From Labyrinthula sp. Ha (Eukaryota > Sar > Bigyra > Labyrinthulida > Labyrinthulaceae): a stretch of DNA of 64,000 nucleotides. The first letter of the stretch is position 1. Each line of letters starts with the position of its first letter. The notes beneath the pieces are model-generated. The model saw nothing but the letters and a program-made list of their open reading frames with translations. It was not told the origin of the DNA and made no database searches. The stretch covers positions 930,001 through 994,000 of the forward strand of contig JAALGZ010000012.1 in NCBI GenBank assembly GCA_015227615.1, in the 5' to 3' direction. The translations under genes were made by a program, and so were the position numbers. This document shows, piece by piece, positions 1 through 11,434 of the stretch.

Positions 1-3000
1 TTGAGGTTTTAACAAGATATTCCGATACTTTTTAAGCAGACATAAATGTTTGTAGCTAAGTATCCGAACTCCAGAATACAAAAATCTATTTTATCTGTTT
101 GTTGGGTTTTCCGTTGATTAGACTTACTTCTTTATTGCTCAAAAGTGTTTTTAAGAAAACTATGAAATACTCTTAAAAATTCCCCTGGGACAATTAGGGC
201 TTGATACTACTGCATAAATAAGGCATACATTTAAATTATTAAATAGCACAAGAGGTAAAAAAAACAAACAACTCGCACAACACAGACAGCAGAGAAACTT
301 TCAGGAATATGTTGAAACTCCTTTCAGCAAAATACTCCTAGACAAACAAATGAGACATACGTTTAAAGAGCCATTTATCAAAGTAAAAGAAACCTCTTCT
401 GTTGAGAAATTTTAATACATTCCAGCTTGGGAAAAACATAGATTTGAATATCCTTAGTAAAACAAGCAATTGAATTTTCGCCGCAACAATAGCTCGCACA
501 ATCCATTTCAAACTTCAAATGAAACGAATTGATGCAAAATGAAGTGCTTAATGAAATGAGGAATCTGCACAGTAATTTTCAGAGAAGAGACAATAGCCTT
601 AAGCAAGGTCATTAACCGAGACTTCTTTAAGACCACCCAGACTGGATCAGAGTCAAAGCAGATGTAGGAAACCCGAGACCACAAAAAAAAAAGACATTGA
701 AAGTAGCAGAGTGCTTAGTTGGAAAGAAAGTGCAGCTCCAAAAAAGGGTGTGCTTATATGAAAATGAGAAAGTGGATGATAAAGGTAGATCAAGAATCTT
801 AGTAAGACATATCTTAGAAAGGCAGAAGAGTTCATAAACCTAAGAGTTAATTTATGTATGTAAGTAATACTAGCAAGAAAAACCAATCCAGTTTTGTTAT
901 GAACACTATTCTTGAAGATACTTATAGTGTTTATGAGATTAACGAAAATTGGAAAGGGCAACGTCGGAAAAGATATAGAAATAAAAGGCTAAAATGTAGA
1001 GATGAAATAAAGTACTAACTTTTACCATCAGCTACAGAACTTCAAAAAGTTCCTTTGAGGGCTTCATCATAGGAAGTGAATGAGTTGTCCTCAGCAAAGA
1101 TAGTCATGATTTGCACTAAAGATAACTATTAGGTTACAGGGAAACATGGCTCAATATCTCCCTGAATAATTCCTCCATAATTTTTGATAAAAATACTTAT
1201 CCCGCATTTAAAGGGTCTAGTTAAAGGAAGAAAAGAAGCATTTTTGATTGGCTCATGTGAACCAACTCGAACATGTAAAAATACAAGTGCTAGCTAACTG
1301 CTCAAACATACACTGGGTGCAGGAAAATAACATACTTTATTTATTCATAAAGATTCAAAAAAAACTTCGTTATGGCTGTCATAGGTGTCGCAAGCTTTCC
1401 ATAGTTCTTCATCGTATTAAATTTCATTTTATCAACATCATCACACATTTGTACAATTGTGAAAACGCTTACGTAAATATAAATCAATCACTTGTAAGAA
1501 TTTATCTTCTACTCAATGATACATTTGAGGATACTCTTTAAATTCAGTTCGCACCATGTTCATGTTGGATATTATCATGTGGAGAAACCAGAAAATTTTA
1601 AATAACCCAATATACAGAGAAATTACTTTTTAAATTGTACTTGGCATTCTAGATGGTGTTTGTTTTAATCGCAAGAATCGATCTATCGCTATATAACTTA
1701 CCAGCCTTGTAGAGAAAGTATGAGTAACTTCTCTGTAAAGGATATAAATAAGTAAAATTTAGTTCACGGGTCGAGTGTGCTGAAAGAAACTTGCTAGAAA
1801 TATACCGCTGTCCATGTAAATGAACTAGAATTATAAATTTCCCTTGAAGCTTGTTTCAAAGTGGTCAGTAACTATTACAGTTACTGTGGAGAGTGAAATA
1901 AGCGTATAGACCCAGAAAGTTTAGACTTGTAACCTGGTAGCAACATTGAATCAGAGGAACTACCCATGGAAGTGTATCTCAAGCACATTATGTGATGAGT
2001 ATAAACTAAATATTTCTCATGGTAAGATCTCTGTAATTAGCTCTGCAGCCTCCAAAATACTAATAAAGTATCACATGCAATAGCTAAGAAAAATTTTAGG
2101 AAAAGATAACATTAGAATAGCTTTCATTAAGATTAATTATATCACTCGGATAATCCAAGAAAAAAAAGCATAACTGCCGCATAGATGAATCTATACTGTG
2201 AGCAATGATAAAATTTGCTGCTAAGGTTGTCAAATTTTGAATGGTTCTAATATTATGGTTCTGAAACCAACATTCTATTAAAGTCGGTTTCATTATAGCC
2301 CCGTTGTTACATGAAAGGTAAATTCTCTGAATAGTATTCAAAAGCAAACTCCTGCTAATTAGCACTCTAAAGAGAACCCAAGAAAAATATAAAGATTTTA
2401 CCTTGAACGATGTAGGAAAGGCAAGCGTATGCTGGAGAAATCTTGAACAAACATTTCAACGTGATGATATACCATATCATTTCCTATGTTTGTGCCTTAG
2501 AAAGATTACTTAATGTCACTGTGCATAACAGCTTGCATATCTACATACTATTCGGTGCCTATTTCTCTAATTAACTCTAATAATGGCAGCGAGATCTTGT
2601 ACAGAAAAAATGTCATAAACCCTCTTATATCCCCGCATTTTTAGCAGAAGAAAAGAAACTACTTCGTCCAGACATGTGAAAAGTATGATGAATGATAATT
2701 TGAATGTCTCAGTTAGGACATTGCAAATCAAAACTGTCATAGAAAACGTGTCAAATATGATCCATGAATAGAATCCATAGAACATTTTTAGATCACTCGT
2801 TCTGATAAGTAACTAAATTGACAACTGGAAACTATACCAATGCTCTGCATCAGAAGTAATGTCAAGTACTCTTTTTAAGATTTATGGAAATAATTATGAA
2901 TGGTTTAAAGTACCACCCTACCATTTGTAAAAGGAAGGAACCGAAAAAAAGATGTGGTTTTAAAGAAGTAATGTTATGAACATATAATTTAATTTTTACT

Positions 3001-6000
3001 TCTCCAAAATGTTACGGTTAATGTTATGTATTAAATCTGAGCTTGACATTAGAAAGTACATTTCTAAGGTGAGATCAACTGATCATGATGAATACTAGCA
3101 AAAGGTGAACAAAAGTAAGACAATAGGTTTTTTCTCTATTGCGGAGAAAAAAAATAATGATGATAAAATTCCATGATGTAACAGAGACTTCAGTTAGTGT
3201 TACTGAAATTGTTCTACATCACGAATTTGATGGTATTTTTTAGATAACTTTACTAAAACATATGTTAAGGAATATAAATCTCAAAACAACAAAAGAAAAG
3301 GCACCAACATGAAAACTTTAGTTAAAATTAGTCCAAATTATATAAAATGATGGGTTATTATATATAATTTGAAAATATAGCAGAAAAGTGGTCGATGCAT
3401 AGGAGTTTAACTGTTATGATCTATTCTACACCAAGTTAAAATTTATACTCCGATTTGTTTAAGTGCAACATCTCATATGGGTTTCCAATCCATATCTTCC
3501 TTGCCCTGCCCTCTGTTCTAGTCAATTTATTGTGTAAGAAAACAAACCTGAACTCTATTTGAAATCAAATTTACTCACAAACTCTTGCTTTAATTGAAAT
3601 ATCTATACCTCACTTACCTCAAACCACTATGGTATATGAATCACTGCACTTTGCTAATGCTACATGAATATTTAGAACTGGTCATCTGAGTTGTTTATAT
3701 CACATGGAAGCATCCTTCACAATCTTAGGCAAGATATTTACAGCCTGGATAATGGATGGCAGCATGTAGAGCTTTTGAAATCCAATCATTGTTACTTTTC
3801 TTGTAAATTAGGCTCTATCTTTCTCTGTAGATGATGAGAAGCTTTCATGCTTTGAATGATCAAGACAATGTAAAAAATATTGGAAACAAATTGAAGGGTG
3901 GGTGTTAGTAAATATGAGAAAAATCTCCTTTTGCGCACTTATATCTAACGCGTGCAATTGCAGCATCTTGAAGTCAACTGTAGTGGTCAGTTCTTGCAAG
4001 ATTTAATGTCTTGGGCAGTGAATATACTGGTTTTCTGTTATAAGAAACTAGAAACGGATTCCACCTCTGATCCCAAATTGTTCAAAGTAAATGACCAAAG
4101 TTTGGACACTAACAAAAATATTTCCGGTGTTAATGTAGAGGTATTGCAACATTTTTGTGAATTTATCAATAGTTTTAGTGGAGATGACAACATTCAAGTA
4201 TTTTCCGAAATAGTACAAAGAAACTCAACAGATTGTTATCTTAATTTTAAACTAACCTGATATCATATTTGCAGAGTTTGCCTGAGCGCCAAAGCTAGTC
4301 GCGAGGTTTCTTATCACTACATTTCTTGTGTGTATCTAGCAAGAGGCAGAATACCTGAAAAGGGGGTGTTTCTCTGAAAATGGCGTTCCCAGAACCATAT
4401 AGCATATGAAGTAACCATGGGAGATATTTGAATATGAACACCGTTGGGACCGCAGACCCATACAGTTTAATACAACCGTCTCAATAACCGAGAAATAACG
4501 GATTATACATAACCTCCAGGACGATATTACTTGAGATGAATCAGTGATAATAATCTTTGTTGAAGCAAACATATTAACACGAGATGAAAGTTGGGGCATA
4601 GAATACCCCATATATCTGCGGATAATATTTGCCCGGAGAACGTGTTGAAAATAATTTCTTTTATATAAATGTGTCATTAAACCACAGTCAAGGTAGCCAA
4701 ACTGCCATTAATGAAAAGCGGGTAGCGAAGAAATAATCAGCCAGAACTAAGACAAAGCAGTATGTGTATAGAAAGTAGGTGCAGGTTTCGGTATAAGCCT
4801 AATCAGTAAACATAAAACTCTATACAACTAGATAAAGACCAATTCCAAAGATATTTCCTTAATTTACTAGTAAATAAAGACAACTAGTATTCGGAAATAT
4901 TTTTAATTTAAGCATAATCTGATTCTTCATCGGCTTTTGGTAGATTTTCCTCCAAAAAGACTACCCTTATATATTGCTCAACGCAATCTAAGTTTGCCCT
5001 CACTACCAAAACTCTCTTTTTTGGTTTCATGTTACTACTTTTGGTGTGCAGAATATTGTTGCGAAAACACACAGTACCTTTTCTGACGGAAATCAGCTTT
5101 GACGGCTCTAACATATATATTTTTTTTCTTACGGATGACTTGATCTATGCAATATCTTCCCTCCTGTAACATAAGATAAGTTATTCTTATGAAAACCGTG
5201 TAATGGGATTTTTTGTCTTCCTGCCCCTATTCAATCCTTCAAAAAATAATCATAATCTGTTACTAAATCTATGTATGGTATTTGATTCCCTTCTTTTTTC
5301 AGAGGAAAACTTTGGACAATATTTATGGTTTAGGAAACATGTGTTTTTGGTGATATATTTATATGGGTCTCTACTGAGTAGGCATTGTGCTAATAGCCTA
5401 ATATTGTTCCAATCTAAAGTTTTCTTTTCTTGCAGAAAGTTTGGCTTCTTAAAAAATCCTCTTATTTTCAGTACTAATAAGCTTTTCTCATGTCAAAAAT
5501 CGGGTCGTGTTTAATGAATATATGATTCTAGATTGAAGGATCCTTTTAGATAACAGATTTTGCTGTACTTGTACTGAACTTCTACTACTTTAAACTATTT
5601 GGACTGAGAATTTCTATGATGACAAATCATTAATGTTCTTGGAAGGTGTGTAGAGCTAAATGTTCATAATGCTAGATATCTACTGTAATTAAGATATTAC
5701 TCTATGCCAATAGCTCTTATTGTACATGATGGGTTTCCATTGCCTCTTGAAAAACTTTATATTTTGTTTTTAGGTGCTGCTTTAATATAATAAATCACAT
5801 GAAATCGATACACACATAACACATTACTTACATACCCTTCAGCTATGAATTATTCAAGGTAAAGCCATTAGCAAGTGTTTCTATATGCTAAAATTCTTGG
5901 ATACTCCAAAGCCCGCTTTATTTTTTATGATTTGCCATTTTACTAGTTCTTGTGCTTTTATTTTGAGTAGTTGATAATTCGAACAATTGAATCATCAAAT

Positions 6001-7450
6001 CATATCAACTGGCCTGAAACATGTTAACCTAATAAGAGATACTTAAGGCTTAGAGCTACTAAAACGCGATTATGTAGTCCAGGTTTGATTTGGGAACAGT
6101 ACCAAAGTCGGGTTGATAACCAAGATGGAGAGTAGGAGTTCGTGGATTTCGAACACATATATTGTTTTTCTTCTGGATTTTATCAGGTGTAACAACTACT
6201 TTGCGTTAGTTTTTTTCGTGGTACTATACTCTCATACGAAATTCCCCAGGGTGCATTCCCATGTCATATTGACACCACTATAATTAACCAAACTAAAACA
6301 ATGTGATAACAGGTTTGCCTGTAGAATTGAGCATATGAAGAAATCTATTACGACCTCTGCTGTCTTGTTTACAAAGTAGAATTTTGGTTAAAGAGAAGAA
6401 TTTCCATTACAGCCATTCTTCCTCTTAATTTAATCTAATTGCAAAGATGTATTAAGTCATTTACGGCCACTCGGTCTCAAACCATTTTGCAATGAGCTCT
6501 ATGGCTTAGGTTTATAGAGACAGAAAAAAGCACCATCAGGAAATCAACATTAATTCATACGTATTGTGAGATATCACCCATCCCTCCTTCGCAAAATATA
6601 AGTTTGTAACTTATTGCATTAGGAGACATCTGATTAGACTTGCACCAGTTACGTGATTAATTTTCTATTCTTCTGCAATACTGTAATTCCAATTCTTTGC
6701 ACCGTATGGAAACCGATTCTTTCTAGAAATAAATGCAATTTGACGATGTTATGAATATTCTTAACGAAAGAAATGGTTGTACAAAAACTGAAAATATCTT
6801 CCCAATACTGAGTGAACGTATCAGCGATAAAGCAAATCGAAGAAGTCAACCAAGCGAGGTGTCTAGGTACTCAGGAAGGATTCCCTTTCCAATGCTCATA
6901 TTTCCCGGAATCATTATCGACAGAGAGAAGAATATTATATATTTGTTTGCTACCTAAACGGGGTTATATAGTTAAATATTCAATATGGAGAAAAACTATG
7001 CGTCAATAAAAAGCGCATTTAACAGTGTTGTGCCCCTATTAAACATTCCTTGGTCAGTGTACTTATATCGACACATCAAAGTTGTCAACTATATTTTATA
7101 CTCTAACTTAGAGAGTCAGTTGACGCATGTTCTGTTTTCATAAAAATAACTGACCAAGATATCCTGGTACTGTAAAACCATTGGGACTTAGCTCAACTAA
7201 AAATTAATGGTTTCAGTACATATGGTTCGTACCACAGAAACAACCTTATCTTCTCCAAGTCTAAGTAAGAGGGTGCGGTATCAGAGAATACTACTCTACT
7301 GAAGTGCAGTGGAAGGTATTTCAGATGTTCACTTTTTACATGTAATAGTGTTTAAGTACTTTGTTCAAGTAACCAAACTATTTTTTTGTTTTTGGGCTTC
7401 TGTAGCACACTTCTTGCTGCCACAACTGTCATCATAAATCATTTCCTTTT
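1..7450. other. gene-poor AT-rich stretch
   Basis: I see no gene I can support here. The reading frames of about 60-113 codons in this stretch (for example at 3952-4260, 4336-4677 and 5203-5514) are the length expected by chance in DNA this AT-rich. Several begin only at GTG or TTG, and none shows a recognisable motif. No tRNA, rRNA or clear repeat was found. Confidence 0.6.
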
Positions 7451-7859
7451 CTAGTTCTATCTACCTAAGAACTCTAGGCACTTCCTAGGGTTAGGGTTTA
7501 ATGGGTGGGCTAAATCAACACCAACATAAGTTGGCGAATATTATTAAGGTGCTCTAGTTGGACATCTCCCGAGAGGATAGCATCTTAACATGCTATTGTG
7601 CTACCCTAGATTGCCGGAAGAGCAATCGTCAGACATTGAAATTTCGTTTTCATTAAGAGACCTCCATAAAGTTCCAGTTAATAATTTACCAGTTCGCCCA
7701 AAGATGTTATTGGCTTGCAGCTGCTTGACCTTAAGAGCAAATCTAATGAATCTATCATTCCTCCACTGGTCGTACTTTAACTAGAAGTTATACTTAGCAA
7801 AAAAGAACATCTTAGTGAAGTTAATTGTTTTCCATTGGGCTTGAAAACCTAAGATCACG

Positions 7860-8290
7860 CTATTTATGTATCCAAGGCTAGATTTTTCATCTTGTTGGGG
7901 ATCATGAGCTTCCTCCTTGCACCCATTTGGAACTTAATCTCATCTATTTGCGCAGATTGCATTACCCCATTAAATTTACTGAACCGCTGAAATTCATGAT
8001 CACGACAATTCAGAAGCCTGGTAACTTGTCCGGATTTGTTCAGAAAAGACAATCCACCTGCTGATGTGTAGCTGAAAAGGAGGTCTGAGCATGGTTCATA
8101 GTATCCAATCTGACAATGTGATGTTAAGGTATCACTTTAGTGCGCTTATGGCCAATAAATGTCGTTTTATTGGTTCATTACTCCGGTTTCTGTATGCCCC
8201 GAGACTGTAATATGCTCATGAGAACATTTATTCCGTGCCATGTCATCACTTAGTAGTTTAGCTATTCCTGTTATAGTACACTTGAACCGT
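7860..8290 (-). mobile_element. decayed LTR-retrotransposon integrase-like fragment
   Basis: On the minus strand this segment reads as protein with good codon structure. Part of it resembles the zinc-binding His-His-Cys-Cys region of a retroelement integrase (a spaced GH, a YWP-like step and a Cys), followed by an acidic/aromatic stretch. The element is broken, with several breaks in this short span, and I could not find its terminal repeats. Codon-like but unassigned minus-strand sequence continues toward about 9.2 kb and may be more of it. The family (Ty3-like is my first guess) is uncertain, and the age looks old. A decayed host gene is the alternative. Confidence 0.3.
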
Positions 8291-8924
8291 TAATAAGTTA
8301 AGAATCTGAAATATAAATACACTCTTATAAGGACATGTGTTCTGGAGGATTGCCACGTAGGTGTCATCCCAGATTTCTTCCTTCCTTCTCCTCGTTAACA
8401 GTTACAAAGAACCAGTTAAGGGTAGTGTTACTGGCTCTTTGAATTCTCTGTGTACCGTGCTCGCACCTCCTTGTAGAACCAAGACGTGGATGTTGTTTGT
8501 TTGAACAATAGATTCCCAACTACTAAGTTTACGCTGAGTTAGAGTGTCAAACTTCGCCATCAGATCTTAAATGTCTTGAAAAGTTTTCCCTTGATCACTG
8601 AGTGAGTTTTTCGTGGTTTGGTACAACCTCATATTCCAGAGAAACCTCGTCTTTCACAACTAAAAATTAAATGGTTTGTCTTTCTTTTCTTGGTTGCCCA
8701 AAAATTTAATTCCTAGGATTGTCCAAGAGTTGGCGGCACAGAGGAATTATTCCGGAACGACACCTCTAACATGTGACGTGGCACAAAACCCGACAAGCTA
8801 ACCGGGAAAAAAATGGAAAGTATCCCTCGACCCGGTACATCTCACATGACGTCGCCTAGGCATCCCTAACAACTCCCCATACTAATACAGCCTAGCCTTC
8901 CAATTTTATTTTCAAATTTGCACA

Positions 8925-8947
8925 TCCCGATAATGGTGTTATCGGGA
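8925..8947. repeat. perfect hairpin TCCCGATAA/TTATCGGGA
   Basis: A 9-bp perfect inverted repeat with a 5-nt loop (TGGTG). A related hairpin with the same CGATAA core lies at 9759-9780, so the two may be copies of one small element or site. No function is assigned. Confidence 0.5.
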
Positions 8948-9698
8948 ATCTCGATCTTTCTGTAGAAACAACTTGTGTTCAAGTAAATTCTTGGCTCTTG
9001 ATTCACACTTTTTCCTCGTTTCCTCTTTAAGATCTCTTAGGTTTTAGTGACTTTTATTTGCTAACTTTAGTTGGAACTTAGAAAAAGGGGCACTGATGTC
9101 GAACAAGGTTTTCCAAAGGAAGACTCAAAATCGATGATAGAAAATAGGAAAGCTGACCTTGCCAATACAAGCATTAAACAGTGAAAGTTTGCTGATGACA
9201 CCAACGCTGAAAAAAAATGCCTAAAAACCTCAAGAACTCCTAAGAACCGGAGAAAATTGGCTTAATGAATCATGCAAAGGCTCCTAATAGTTAGATTAGC
9301 AGTCACACATGAGTAAGGTGCAGTCAGTACTAAACAAGTAGTCAGCAGTTGTCTTGTAATTGAAAAACTTAACCAACTAACCGTTAAAATGAGCTAAAAC
9401 TCGTCCAATTTTTCCACTTTATTAACAACTACGTATCTCTAGCAGAAGTTCTCACAGACTTACCTAAACAGTCTTTTATTCTGTTTTTATTGGCCTTTAC
9501 CCTTCTGTCTTATTGTAGCAATACTTATGGTTTTGCTCACTCTTGCTCTAAATTTCGGCTACTATCTAGTAAGATTTGAAAATTTAAGTGTTGAGAGATT
9601 AGATATAAAAATTCAATGAAACCTCAAGAAAAGGTACCTGATAGTTGAATTTTGTAGAAAAGTAAGTTTTGATTATTTTGTTGTTGTAGAGGAGCATT

Positions 9699-9725
9699 TC
9701 TCGAGACTCTCGAGACGCTCGAGAC
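9699..9725. promoter_or_regulatory. three tandem 9-bp (T/G)CTCGAGAC repeats
   Basis: Three head-to-tail copies of a 9-bp unit, TCTCGAGAC twice then GCTCGAGAC, lie about 140 bp upstream of the proline dehydrogenase start codon. Each unit contains the palindrome CTCGAG. A short tandem array in this position is a reasonable candidate for a transcription-factor binding cluster controlling that gene; this is inference from position and regularity only. Confidence 0.4.
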
Positions 9726-9758
9726 TTCTTGATTTTCCTTTTCTCATGATGATCCTAC

Positions 9759-9780
9759 CTTCCGATAATGTTACCGGAAG
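9759..9780. repeat. imperfect hairpin CTTCCGATAA/TTACCGGAAG
   Basis: An inverted repeat with nine pairs, one mismatch and a 2-nt loop, in the 5' flank of the proline dehydrogenase gene. It resembles the hairpin at 8925-8947. Confidence 0.4.
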
Positions 9781-9864
9781 CCGTTTCCGCATCTTAAAGA
9801 TATTTCTATTCCTTGCAATTAGACAGAGTTTAGAAAAATAGGACGAAAGATACAATAAAAAAGC

Positions 9865-11349
9865 ATGAAAACACTCCGAGCTTTCTCTTACTCTCTCTTT
9901 CGACATCATTTAACGTACAGTAGAAGCTTCCAAGCGTTTAAATCGACTGCCCAAGGAAGCAGCAAGAAAATCCCCATGACGCGCACAGATGCTTTTAAAA
10001 CACCCCGCGAAACTCAAACAAGTACTTTTAAAGACTTCGAAGACCATGAAAAGATTTTTAAAAATATCCCTGCAAGAACTTTACTAAAAGGATACCTTGT
10101 CTTGTTAAGCTGCCGATCTAGTTTCCTTGTAAACAATGCAGAGCGGCTGTTGTCAATGTCCCATAATCTCCTTGGTAAGTCCATCACGAACTATTTCGTA
10201 AAGAAAACTTTTTTTACACATTTCTGTGCGGGTGAAAATAAAACAGAAGTTGAAAGTGCTGCTTCTCTTTTAGCTCTTAAGAAAGTTACCCCAATCCTAG
10301 ATTACTCTGTAGAAACAGCCCCTGACTCCTCTAACGCAATTAATGAACGTGACCAATTTGAAGCAAACTTGGAGAACAAACTGAAGAATATTCAACTAGG
10401 AGGAACTCTTACTCCAGGAAGTTTTGTTCCTATCAAGTTAACTGCATTTATTAACCCAGAGATCTTTGTAAAGCTTTCGAAGCTGCTTGACTTTCAAGAG
10501 TTAAGAACTCGTTCATTTTTCAACTCCCTAGAGACTGATGAGTTTCAAGAATTTATTTTGTCTTCTAATCGAGACAAAGAGGAAAATATTCATCAATGGT
10601 TTCGTGAACATAAATCACAGCTGAGCTTTTTCTTCTCTAGTTTGGAGAGAATCGTTTCTTCAGCAATTGAAAATAACATCAAACTACTAATTGATGCTGA
10701 ACACTTCTGTCTACAGTCCTCCATCGACGTTGTTGCTGCTTTTTTATCCATGAAGTACAATATAAAAGATGCAATTATTTTCAACACCTTTCAATGCTAT
10801 TTAAAATCTTCAACCACTACGCTCGATAAATATTTGCGCATCACCGATGAAGCTGGAGTCTATGCTGGGTGTAAGTTAGTTCGCGGCGCCTATATGAATT
10901 ATGAAAGAGATCTCAGCAGCAAACTAGGAGTGGATTCTCCAATTCACGATACTCTTCTGGATACCAACCAAAGTTTTGATTCTTCATTTGAAGCTATTTA
11001 TTCTCGGTTAGAAGTCGACGATGCAAAACTTAAACCCTCTGTTGTTCTTGCAACTCACAATAAAGAATCTCTTCAAAAGTCTCTCCATATGCTAGAGCAG
11101 CGGGAAGCTAATGACACGCATATTTACTTTGCCCAGTTGTTTGGAATGGGTGATAATTTAACTTATACTCTCAGCGAAAAAAATCTTCAAGCCTTCAAGT
11201 TGGTTCCATATGGTGCAGTTGATGATGTCATGCCATATTTGATTCGCAGAGCGCAGGAAAACGGGGAGATGATTAATAAAACTAAGCAAGAACAAAGGTT
11301 GATGATGCTCGAGATGAAAAGAAGGTCTACGTCTCTCTTTAAGAGGTGA
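9865..11349 (+). CDS. proline dehydrogenase, mitochondrial
   Basis: Single uninterrupted frame of 494 residues from an ATG. The enzyme oxidises proline to pyrroline-5-carboxylate with FAD at the mitochondrial inner membrane, the first step of proline breakdown. The first 35 or so residues are rich in Arg, Ser and Phe with no acidic residue, as in a mitochondrial presequence. Family motifs appear in the expected order: DAEH (277-280), NTFQCY (307-312), KLVRGAY (337-343), ATHN (396-399), QLFGMGD (424-430) and PYGAVDDVMPYLIRRAQEN (448-466), the last carrying the paired arginines that bind the substrate carboxylate. Length fits eukaryotic members. Only a short gap separates it from the convergent sulfotransferase gene (stop at 11435). 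The CTCGAG repeats upstream may regulate it. It looks intact. Confidence 0.95.
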   Translation: MKTLRAFSYSLFRHHLTYSRSFQAFKSTAQGSSKKIPMTRTDAFKTPRETQTSTFKDFEDHEKIFKNIPARTLLKGYLVLLSCRSSFLVNNAERLLSMSHNLLGKSITNYFVKKTFFTHFCAGENKTEVESAASLLALKKVTPILDYSVETAPDSSNAINERDQFEANLENKLKNIQLGGTLTPGSFVPIKLTAFINPEIFVKLSKLLDFQELRTRSFFNSLETDEFQEFILSSNRDKEENIHQWFREHKSQLSFFFSSLERIVSSAIENNIKLLIDAEHFCLQSSIDVVAAFLSMKYNIKDAIIFNTFQCYLKSSTTTLDKYLRITDEAGVYAGCKLVRGAYMNYERDLSSKLGVDSPIHDTLLDTNQSFDSSFEAIYSRLEVDDAKLKPSVVLATHNKESLQKSLHMLEQREANDTHIYFAQLFGMGDNLTYTLSEKNLQAFKLVPYGAVDDVMPYLIRRAQENGEMINKTKQEQRLMMLEMKRRSTSLFKR

Positions 11350-11434
11350 CAGTAATCAACTTTTGGTTTCATGAACATTTTTACACGTGAAGTTTAAGTT
11401 ATAACTCTCCACATAAATTCTTTTCATAGATCTT

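Noticed and set aside
3952-4260. 102-codon frame
   Set aside because: Starts at GTG only and has no motif; the length is expected by chance in 64 kb of AT-rich DNA.
7487-7500. TAGGGTTAGGGTTT, telomere-like
   Set aside because: Only two units; too short to call an interstitial telomere.
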